64,000 nucleotides of DNA from Lota lota (taxonomy: Eukaryota; Chordata; Actinopteri; Gadiformes; Lotidae), in assembly GCA_026745465.1 (NCBI GenBank), contig JACYXH010000447.1, positions 1 to 64,000 of the forward strand. Reading direction: 5' to 3'. The position numbers were made by a program, and so were the translations under genes. Under the pieces are notes generated by a model. The model was not told the DNA's origin. It ran no database searches and was given only the letters and a program-made list of their open reading frames with translations. Of the stretch, positions 54,576 to 64,000 are shown in pieces. Position 1 is the stretch's first letter; each line of letters starts with the position of its first letter.

Positions 54576-57500
54576 GACTGACTGTCTGTCTTCCATGTTA
54601 CATGTTGGTTCCCTAGTGGTTTGGAAACATCGTGACCATGGATTGGTGGGATGATCTGTGGCTGAACGAGGGCTTTGCTAGTTTCTTTGAGTACATCGGC
54701 GTGGAGAAAGCTGAACCTACCTGGGGAATGGTGAGCTTTTCTGCCCTGGAAGATCCTAAGACAAATTATACACCTCTGACCATTCAGAGGCAAGCATTTG
54801 AAAACAAAATATGAATACAATATCAAATGGTTGGCCTCCAACGTGTACACATTTTTGAAGGATGGAGGGGAAGAGTAGGATATTTAGTGTTTTGTATCTA
54901 CTTATTGATGTCCAGATAGTTACAGACGTTGGCAGTGAAAAATTATCTTCGAGGATAATGCAAGTGTTATTGTTACATTATTATGTCAGTTCATCCACTT
55001 AGGTCATTGGAAACATAAGGGCAGCCTCAGAATACGGTGTGATGTGTTAATGTGATGTGATGAATTCATGTTTATTACACATGAAAGATATACAGTTAGT
55101 CAACGCCCTAAAATGTTGTTTACATTTCCAACAGCGCGATATCATGCTCATTAGTGACGTCCTGCCAGTCATGGTGGATGACGGCCTCTTGTCCTCTCAC
55201 CCAATCATTGTGGATGTATCGACACCTGCAGAGATCACCTCCGTGTTTGATGGTATATCATACAGCAAGGTGATACATGGACTCCCTTTATCTCATTGGA
55301 TTTTAACTAACTTAAATTACACATTGAAGAGAGTCATTCAAAAAGCAATATCAGGAGACTTATTTTGTCATTGAAATCCATCACATACAATTTTAGTTTA
55401 GTTTTTTGACCGTAAAAGTCCACAGCAAGACATTGCTTTATATGACAATCTGTTATTGGGCCCATGAGACTTTACCTGCTAAAGGGGTGTTGAACTGGAG
55501 GCTTATATAATATATATACATAATTATGTAGCAGATCTGTCATCATTTTGACATCTTAACAATCTATGGTCATGTTGATTTTCTGGCCTTATAAGTATGT
55601 GTCATACATATATAATTTATTTTTATATTATCTGGTACTTGAATGTCTTTCTGCCTATTTGTCTGCTGAAGAAAGCACCTCATGTCAGCACCTGATTTGG
55701 AAACATTTAAACCTGGTGGGGATGGAATATCAACTATAAATTAAAAAAATTAAAAATTAAAAATGTAATGAACTCAGATGTTCCGAAGACCACATGGAAA
55801 TACACTCAATGTGATGTTGAGAGTTGTGCTTGATGTTAGGGGGCTTCTATTCTGAGGATGCTGGAGGACTGGATGGGCAAAGACAACTTCAGAGATGGCT
55901 GTCGAGTACGTGAAATACATACACTTTACATTTAGCCATTGGAAGTGCTCACGAATGGATGTTAAGTAGTTAAGTATTATAATTAACTAGTCTATAACAA
56001 TATCGACATTACCATAACATCTACAAATATTTCCAACTTATTCCAATACTAGTTGCTATTTTCTTTTACTTTGTATTTCTCTCACCTAAAAAGGAGGTTG
56101 TGTTTGTATTTTGCTTTTTCTCCCAATAGAAATACTTGAAAGATAACCATTTTAAGAATGCCAAAACTGAGGACTTCTGGGCATCACTTGCTAGTGTATG
56201 TTTGTATTTTGTCATCTTATATTTCCTATTACATGCTAGCATGATTTATTGTAATATACTGTTTAAGATATCACCGGACTGTGCCACTGTTTGAGCTAAC
56301 ATATTCAAACTGGTATTGGTTGGTTGGTTGGATTCTTCACACAGGTGAATGGGCTGCCAGTTGCAGAGGTGATGGACACATGGACCAAGCAGATGGGCTA
56401 TCCAGTTATAGACCTATCCATTTCAGGCCCCTTGGCGACTCTGACTCAGAAGCGCTTTCTCCTGGATCCCAAAGCCAACTCTAGCCAGCCTCCATCACCT
56501 CTTGGGTCTGATATACTGAACGGATTCAGAAACCTCTTCTTTCTGAACTCTTTTATCACAGCTGTGTCCAGTAGTAACGCTAGCATTCTCTTATTTATAA
56601 AGACAATACCATCTGCTGTAATGTTTTCTTCAACAGAGACTTTCTTAAAAGAAAGTTAATAGAAATATCTGGCTATGAAAATCAAAGCTAAATGTCTGCA
56701 GTATCGGCTGCTGCCAGAAAATATTTTCCAGAAAAAATCTGACAGATATGGCATAAATGTGCTGATCCATGATCCGATGGTTGACAAGCATATCCTTTGT
56801 TTTTTGTTCGCATTGCAGCTACAAGTGGACATTTCCAGTGAAAGCAAAGGTTTTGAATAGCATCGTCAACATAACTTCGATGTTTAACAAAACTAGCTCA
56901 AGTACTATTGCCTTTTAAATTATTAAATCATTGGAAATTGTTGTAGGATCATTTCAATATAAAGCAATTGATGTGGTTGGTTTAACCTGCAGTCTGAAAT
57001 GATGATACTCTGATGTTTCAGGTCTTGTTATTAGGACCAACTCTCTCCCAGGGGAACTTATTAAAGTGAACAAAGATTACGTTGGATTCTACAGAGTCAA
57101 CCATGACGAACCCATGTGGAGTAAAATAAGTCTTCAATTTCAAACCAACCACTTGGTAATCTAGCCTAGCTCTGCATCTTCACTTTTACCTATAAGTGCA
57201 CATGAGTGTAATTAATTAATGGGGGACAACAATTTAAGGGTGGACACATTTAGATGTTAATATGGTTGTGTGGAATGCAACTGATTGTGGGAAAAGTGAC
57301 TTGCTTTTGCAATTAATGACAGATAATTGATGCCCACATGTCATAAAAGTAGCAGATTTTAGGATTAAATACTACTTTAGATCGTCTGACAGTGAATTAA
57401 GAAGTAAAAACCTTTCATCATCTTGCTTAAACAGGTATTTGATGCAGCGGATCGTACCGGTTACGTGGATGATATTTTTTCACTGGCCAGGTAGATAATA

Positions 57501-60008
57501 CATGGGGTTGAGTTTAAACGTATCATATTGGGCATGTCATTCCCACTGTATGTTGATGATGCCCTTACTCTTCCTTCTCTCTTCATCAGGGCTGCTCTTG
57601 TAGATTATGGGACTGCTTTTAACTTGACCAAGTACTTGGTCAATGAGACAGACTATATTGTGTGGGTTCGCCTGGCGTCCTCCATCGCCTACGTCCAGGA
57701 CATGTTGTCAGACACAACACTGTACCCTACATTTCAGGTGAAGACACCTTTTTTTCCCTCCCCCCTAAAAGATAAAAGATCTAATACATTACATTTGACT
57801 TTGATTTAAATCAGGATCAATTCAGTGCATGGCATATCGTTTTTATCTTTTACGGTATGTAACCTATTAACTTATTTATTTTATGATTCAGAAATTATTT
57901 CGTGACCTTGTTTTACCAATATCAACCCAACTTGGTTGGCAAGATCAAGGAACACAGACAGTAAGGTAGGGCTATTCAATTCTAGGAATATTTTTCTTCA
58001 AAGGAAAATCATGGTGGAATGAAAGTAAAATAACTGTTGTTAAATCAAGTCTGTGATGCTAGCCATTGTTTTCTTCAGTTCTGATATGGTTATCTTATTA
58101 TCTTTAACTAAATTAGCAAATACATTATGATAAACTTAATTGTTTAATTTCTTTGCTTATTTTATGCATTCACTTAAATTATTCATTTTTTCCCCACTTG
58201 TTTTGTTGACAAGTAAATCATGTATTTGTAGATTTCACTTCAGCGTCTAATAAATTTCAGTGATATTGTAACTCATTCGGGCAAATTTGCCCGATAGATT
58301 ACTGCGAGAGACCGTTTTGGGCATTGCTTGCCAGATGGAGGATCCTATTGCAACGACTCAGGCATCCAAGATCTTTGATCAGTGGATTGCTGGAAATATC
58401 AGGTATCTGCCTAGAATAGTTGTTGAGTCCTACCAGTATCATGCCATCACACATTCAATATAAAGACATCACTGATACACACATTAATGTGTGCTCCAAA
58501 TTGAATTCTCCCTCTTTAGTAGTGTAGAGGTGAACCTGAGGCTGCTTGTCTACCGCTATGGGATGAGGAACTCTGGCACTGAGGACAAATGGAACATTAT
58601 GTTCCAGAGATACAAAGATTCTACTTTGGCCCAAGAGAAGGACAAGCTGTTGTATGGGCTGGCGTCTGTGAAGGATGTGAATCTTCTCTACAAGTAACTT
58701 AAACCCTCCTCCTCTTATGTGCACAAATGGAACCTGTATATTGTTATTATTATATTGTATTTATTAACTTATTTTACTTGTGAAAAGAAAGGAGAATGAA
58801 ACAGCTGAAGAATAAAAACAATGGACACTCTTATGTATATATTTAGTGATAGAATGTGAAGAATCCAACTTGATGAACCAGTGAAACAACCAAAGATACC
58901 AATTGTAAAAAAAAAAACGACTAATCAGTACATTCAAGGCAAACAACATACACACATGTACACACCAAACAACCATGTGTTACGTACTATTACTAGAACT
59001 CTCACGCAGCTTTACACAAAATGACAAAGTGGTTAAAAAAGGAAGCAGTGAAACCATTTTTTTGTGCAAAACTTTAAATTAGTTCAACATCTATTAACAC
59101 TAAGTAGGCTGGAGCATAGTTTTAAAATATGAAAAACATCAACGGATAACTTTTCTATCAACATTACATAGATGAATGTGTTTCATTTATGGATGTTCAC
59201 AATGTTAAATTGACAGAATTTAAATATAAATAAAAAACACATTTTCATTCTATTTTTATATATTTTGTGGAAACACTGTGTGTGTGTGTGTGTGTGTGAT
59301 GTCTCCCAGGCTGCTAGAGGCAACTAAGGATGAGAGTGTGATGAGGAGCCAGGATCTGTTCACTGTGGTGCGGTATGTTTCCTTGAATCCACTGGGCAAA
59401 AGCATGGCCTGGGACTGGACCACCCTCAACTGGGATTATCTGGTTAAGAGGTCAGTGCAATGTAATGGAAGTGCCAAAGTGGAATGGAAAAGCAGGGATT
59501 TTCACTTAAATGTGTCAAATGGACTGTACCTGTAATACTAATAATAACAAAAGTAATACATTTCAATACATTTTATAATTAAATTATTTTAAAAAATCAG
59601 TTTAACAACAATTTGGTTACATTGTTAACATTAGACAAGCTATTTTTCGGTTAGGAGAATGAGCATTGAAATGCTTTTATAATCAAAGCTGTACATTTTC
59701 AACAGATACACCATTAACGACAGAAATCTTGGCCGCCTGTTGAGCCGAATCACGACTACTTACAACACAGAAGTTCAGCTCTGGAAGGTGAGAACATACA
59801 CTTGGAAACTTGACACCAGTATGGAAAGGAAATACTTAATGTGGCCATATTTGTATTTTAGATGGAGCACTTTTTCAAGCTCACACCCAATGCTGGCGCT
59901 GGGGAAATGCCCAGAAAGCAAGCCCTTGAGACTGTAAGGAACAACATTGAGTGGATCAGGATGAATGAGAGAGTGATTAGAATATGGTTGGAAAACAACG
60001 TTGCATAA
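49963..60008 (+). CDS. enpep: Glutamyl aminopeptidase (aminopeptidase A), 20 exons, complete
   Basis: Type II membrane zinc peptidase (M1 family) that removes N-terminal Glu/Asp, e.g. turning angiotensin II into angiotensin III. Exons: 49963-50597, 50868-51009, 51592-51726, 52709-52829, 53397-53551, 54617-54730, 55135-55269, 55840-55905, 56130-56195, 56345-56505, 56819-56901, 57022-57155, 57435-57490, 57590-57737, 57892-57965, 58298-58402, 58520-58693, 59310-59450, 59706-59787, 59862-60008. They sum to 2874 nt, 957 residues, the human length and exon number. Seen: short cytosolic tail, membrane anchor [20 protein letters not shown], a Pro/Thr-rich stalk, exopeptidase motif GTGAMENWG (exon 5), zinc site HELVHQWFGN then E in LWLNEGF (exons 5-6), and the ERAP-like C-terminal domain. 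All phases agree and no stop occurs. The exon 10 donor (GG/GTCTGA) is weak. Introns 3, 5 and 17 contain repeats, listed separately where supported. Confidence 0.96.
51880..52018 (+). pseudogene. Gypsy RNase H fragment in enpep intron 3
   Basis: Reads [20 protein letters not shown], then ALHVDNS and GVLYQDRG. It is nearly identical in DNA to 48179-48320, so both come from one Gypsy family. Confidence 0.7.
52020..52490 (-). pseudogene. L2-type LINE reverse transcriptase fragment in enpep intron 3
   Basis: The minus strand has an open frame of 201 codons whose middle reads [35 protein letters not shown] and [19 protein letters not shown], matching the L2 blocks GVPQGSVLGPLLF and HCYADDTQLY. The active-site YADD has become YTHD, so it is dead despite being open. 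The Pro-rich first half is repeat sequence, not a host exon. Confidence 0.75.
54497..54580. repeat. TCTG tetranucleotide microsatellite
   Basis: About 20 TCTG units ending some 36 bp before the enpep exon 6 acceptor (54616). Confidence 0.96.
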
Positions 60009-61474
60009 GATTCCTGTTAGCCACGTACAGTATCCCAATACAGAACCATTCAATTCCAGTGTACGTGTCTCACTTCAAGCATTCACATTACACAACTTTG
60101 TGTTGTGGCTGCTGTAGCTGATATCAAATGTAAGTTACTAAAAGGACTTCAATCTTGGGCGCTATTATCCAAACTTTGTTCTTTATACTTTGCATATTTA
60201 AAATCAATTTATACAAATCTGTATGCTTAAACTTTAAGTGATGAATTGATTTATACAGTAAACCATCATTCTTCACGTATACCATCTGTATAGTGTTTTT
60301 CTGTATGCATACAACAAAACTAAATTTCAATGGGAATTGCCATTGCCAGTCAGTCTATTTTTAATTGAATGTTTTATACAATACAGAACAAACAAAAATC
60401 TAATTCTCTCAGATAAATAAAATACCATTGTTGTCTTTATTATTCATGGCAATAAAATGATTCATACATGCCCATAGTGTTTTTTGTACTCTAATCAGCA
60501 GAGTATGTGTATAAGTAAACAATGTTTAAAAAAAACACACAAAAGGATATCAGCAATGGATGATACCAAGACAACCAAATATGCCATGTTCAGTTTTACA
60601 AACTATTGGGTCAGTGGTACTTGTGAGGTGGTCATTGGAACCTCGTTATTGATGGTCATTAGCTGCCTGGTTTGACATCGAAGCATTCCTATGATAGCTC
60701 TTCTGAACCTAAAGGAAGAGTCCAAGAGTACATTAGCGCACAACTGAATAATGTACACACTAGGGTTAGTCTAGTTATCTTTAGTCTAGCCAAAGATAAG
60801 GCCAGAACAAAGAACAGGAACAATAGAGTTTGAGGAAAGACCAAATAGGCCCTATTAACAGAAGCATTTTGAATCTCACTTCAAATCATGAATAAAAAAC
60901 TATTGTGAGATTGCGATGCAAAGAGAGATGTTTTTCTTGATGTTAACGGGCGGGAATGGTTGCACGAGAGATGTAGACAACCATTGTCAAATCCACCTCC
61001 GCAGTGTGCTACTTTAAATCTAGATTATAGCAATAGGTTCTTGTCTAAACAGAATCTCTTGCTGAAGTGTTATCATGTTCTAAGCTTACATGTCATCTGT
61101 CGCCAAACTCTACAAAGTAAGGAGATGATTAGGAGGGTGTTGTGCCCTTGGTAAAAACATATGGGCTTTTTAATCTAGATTAAAAAGGTTGTATAATTGA
61201 GATACTTCTCTTGTGTACAGTGTCAGAGTCTCAAGACTAGAGCCCTTCAAACCAAGCCTGTGCTAAACACTGTGGTCAGAATCAGGGTTAGTTCAGGACT
61301 TTGGCTTTTTTGTGATCCTTCACAAGCTTTGACAAAGTGGGACCACTTTTTTGTCGATCGGTTCAGTGAACCCCACGTACGTACCCGTTAGCATTAGCAG
61401 GCTGATGTAAATTCCATGTTGTCAGAGCATTAGCTCCACAACTCAACTTAATACACCTTCCAGATAATGCAAAC
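60009..61474. other. enpep 3' UTR and downstream flank
   Basis: Possible polyadenylation signals AATAAA near 60415 and 60451. No further gene or element recognised. Confidence 0.45.
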
Positions 61475-61765
61475 ATGAATCACAACTATTTTGAAACAGA
61501 ATGTGCAGAGGACGAAATGGCCCACCAGTTGGTTGGGGAACATGCGACATCAGCGAGAGCCAACAGAGACTGGTGGTGCAACTGTGGGGCATGCCACTGT
61601 ACGGCAACCGATGTGGAGTGTCTGTGCTGCAGGGAGTGGGACTTGTTGACGTAAAGACAATCTGGTGAAGAAACTCTTGCTGGAGCTTGCATCACAGAAA
61701 ATACACATTTTGATGCCATGGGCTTAATCACGCATACGCGCAATCTCGTGCACAGATTTTGACTC
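61475..61765 (+). pseudogene. P2RX7 C-terminal-domain-like fragment
   Basis: A 59-codon frame (61475-61654) contains DWWCNCGACHC and ECLCCREWDLL, the cysteine/tryptophan pattern of the zinc-binding C-terminal region known from P2X7 and from many P2X7-like repeats in fish genomes. In another frame it continues EETLAGACITENTHFDAM, the next block of that domain. The frame break and lack of any channel part suggest a relic, perhaps spread by transposition. Assignment is from pattern memory only. Confidence 0.5.
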
Positions 61766-62790
61766 AATTCACCATCAAGGTTTAAAAAAGTATTCAGTTT
61801 ACACATGTGGCTGGAGTTTAGGTCTAAGACTAAAGGATATAGCCTGACTACGCCCACGCCCTGACTACTTCCACCCAGGGAAATACTCACAATTTCACAA
61901 TATTAGACACACTAACCCAATAAAGGGCACACAGTTTCGTTCACTAAAGAAAGTCAAAGAGATGTTTCCAATATCAAAATCTTGCTTGAACGCCTTCTTG
62001 GCTCCTGGCCGTGAAGCTGTCCAGATCAGCATCGCTCACCAATCAGAGAGTAATTTAAGATACAGCTCCATGGAAACGCCATATGAAACACCCGGTTTTC
62101 GAATACTACATTCTAGAGTGAAAGTCGTTCGCTTGCTTAAACAATTACGATTTGACCATAATACGTTCGCCTGTTCATCTCTGTTGCTGTCGCAGTGTTT
62201 TGGCGTGAGAATTGTTTGGGCAGCATGAGAGTGTGAGGCTGAAGGTGAAAGCGTGTGTCACACGCCAGAAGCATGGGAGTTGGCATCCCTGCTGGGGATT
62301 ATGGTTAGGGTTTGGGGTGGTATGTTCCATTTGGCCTAGGAAGTCGGATTTCCGACTTGGAAAGTCAAAAATAAGAACCATACAACTGTGACCTCACAAT
62401 CCAAGATGGCTGCTCCGCGCATCAACAGTAGTGAAAGCTGTAGTAATATACTTTTATTTTGAACGTCTTATTTGTGTCTCATTAAATCCTACACACAGTA
62501 CTGTCCAACTTTTATCTGTGGATACGTTGCTACGTTGTTTGTGTAGAGCATTCACAGTGTACAATTTGAGTGTGCTCCCATAGCAGCCACCGTACTTGCT
62601 ACTGTGCATGCGCGGTTGTTGGTGCGCCCCGGACGGGTTCAGTTGGTCATGTCATGTTGGTCTAGGACTTACCATTATGTTAAAATAAAAGCAATACTGT
62701 TGCAAAGTATTCCCTCCGTATCAGGTCATTCAACAGTTTGTATGTGCAATATAACCCATAATGCATTGTTTTCAACTGGAATAAAAAACC
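61766..62790. other. Unassigned stretch
   Basis: Short frames only. Near 62340 there is a small palindrome (AAGTCGGATTTCCGACTT). No gene was supported. Confidence 0.35.
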
Positions 62791-63971
62791 ATGGTGGCGG
62801 CGCCGAATAAGGCGAGCGAACGACGGACTCCTCAACAACATAGTAGTATTTTACTTATTTTACTGTTTTTATGTGTGATTTTACCCTGCAAAGTAGCTGG
62901 CTACATTATATATGACAAAGAGACACTTCTGAACATAAGAGAATAAATCATTACCCAGAGTTTTTCCACTGGGAACCCCAGTTGGCAAGGGACAACAATG
63001 TAAACAAAGTCACCTCAACGTGTTGTCCAACCACGTAGGTAAAACGCATCACTCTCGCCAACACGCATGGCGCTCGGAGAGAGGGCGAGCATCCAGCTGA
63101 GGAACGCTGTCCAGGAATGAGCTGTATTCCTCGGCCCCTACCACCTCCACACTGCGTGTGAACCAAGGGGGCGTACCTCGAAAGGGAGGCGAGAAACCCG
63201 CTGCAGAAGGCAAACTCACAGCTCGCTCGCTCACCGTGCTCACGACGGGCAGCTCGCTCGACGTGCTTACGGCGAACAGCTCCGACGTCTCCCCACAGTC
63301 AGCAGACTGTAGAGAGGAGGTTGAGGGGGCAAAGTCGGGGTCTGGAAGACTGTAACACGAAGCCGCATAGACGGCCTTGTGCGACGAGTCTTCAACCCGC
63401 TCATGAAGCGCACGGGGACGCCGCATAGAAGTGGACGACCCCCTGGCTATACTACACCGTCTAGCCGCCGCCCCACAGCCACTAAGTTGAGAAGGAGGGA
63501 GAGGCTGAGGGGAAGAGGAATGCACGACAGGCGCAGGGCGCGGTCGGCTTAAAGGACATAGATCCTTAAAGATGCCATATCATCTGTCTAACAGAGACGT
63601 GGCTGGATGAACGAATCCCGGACTTCTCAATCTCTCCCACGGGCTTCTCTGTTTATCGCGCGGGCAGGTCAAGTGAACTTTCGGGAAAAAGCAAGGGCGG
63701 AGGTGTATGCTTAATGATTAACAACGCCTGGTGTAAACCGGTAAGTGTTCATGCACTAAAGTCCTTCTGCTCTCAGGACCTTGAATATCTTGTCTTGCTC
63801 TGCCGCCCAAACTGGCTTCCGAGAGACTTTTCTGCCATCATATGCATAGCAGTTTATATTCCACCACAAGCCGACACGAACGTCGCACTTAAGGAACTGT
63901 ATGGAACTATCAGCAACACAGAAAACAGACACCCAGAGGCCACTCTAATAGTGGTTGGAGACTTCAACTGA
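62791..63971 (+). mobile_element. LINE 5' region with AP endonuclease domain, runs off window
   Basis: Starts with a 52-codon frame from MVAAPNKASERRTPQQ to YDKETLLNIRE, a usual opening of fish LINE coding regions, then GC-rich worn sequence. From about 63573 the frame reads ICLTETWLDERIPDFS, SKGGGVCLMINNAWC, VLLCRPNWLPRDFSAII, AVYIPPQADTNVALKEL and LIVVGDFN, the APE-type endonuclease of LINEs. A stop follows GDFN at 63969-63971. RT would lie beyond 64000. Confidence 0.75.
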
Positions 63972-64000
63972 CCGTCGCAAAGGAACGTCACCACCAATCA

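Noticed and set aside
63049..63525. 158-codon minus-strand ORF rich in Ser and Arg
   Set aside because: It is antisense to the 5' region of a plus-strand LINE and its composition reflects GC-rich repeat DNA.

Overview
The window is nuclear DNA of a ray-finned (teleost) fish. The evidence is split vertebrate genes with GT-AG introns, Tc1 elements of the fish type, fish-type L2/LINE tails and tRNA-SINE heads, and a Gmr1-like retrotransposon. The genes match a vertebrate neighbourhood corresponding to human 4q22-q25 (ADH cluster, FAM241A, LRIT3, ENPEP). The species cannot be fixed from sequence alone.

Layout. (1) 378-17746, minus strand: two tandem nine-exon alcohol dehydrogenase genes of the fish ADH8/class I-like type. 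Copy A (378-9198) is open throughout and encodes 376 residues. Copy B (12318-17746) has identical exon lengths except for one extra base in exon 7, which shifts the frame and stops translation at the start of exon 8. Copy A has grown by insertions: two Tc1 transposons (one with an intact transposase), a long TTTC tract, a miniature derivative of the first Tc1, a long-TIR element and a hairpin MITE. (2) 18.1-32.2 kb: a retrotransposon pile. It holds a dead minus-strand Gypsy relic, then a young chromodomain Gypsy (21102-32206, target duplication CAATT). The protease/RT junction of that Gypsy is split by an even younger Gmr1-like element (22651-28858) with one open 1584-residue polyprotein in the unusual order gag-PR-IN-RT-RH. 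(3) 32.2-42.6 kb: fam241a on the minus strand (two exons, 4.4 kb intron full of LINE, SINE and Gypsy debris), preceded by repeats and a fold-back element. (4) 43095-45598, plus strand: an LRIT-family gene (signal peptide, LRRs, Ig domain) that appears to stop before the FN3 and transmembrane parts. It is divergent from fam241a across a 480 bp shared promoter region. (5) 49963-60008, plus strand: a complete 20-exon enpep (glutamyl aminopeptidase, 957 residues). (6) 60-64 kb: 3' flank, a small P2RX7-C-terminus-like relic, and the 5' part of a LINE (endonuclease domain) running off the window.

The cellular genes are not a pathway: alcohol oxidation (ADH), a small membrane protein (FAM241A), a synaptic/retinal-type LRR-Ig protein (LRIT) and a cell-surface peptidase (ENPEP) share conserved synteny only. 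The most unusual material is the nested retrotransposon pair, particularly the Gmr1-like element whose gag resembles the SCAN domain and whose primer-binding site resembles the tRNA-Pro type. No bacterial-type operons, CRISPR arrays or rRNA genes were seen. Exon borders were set by hand from splice consensus, reading phase and family length.
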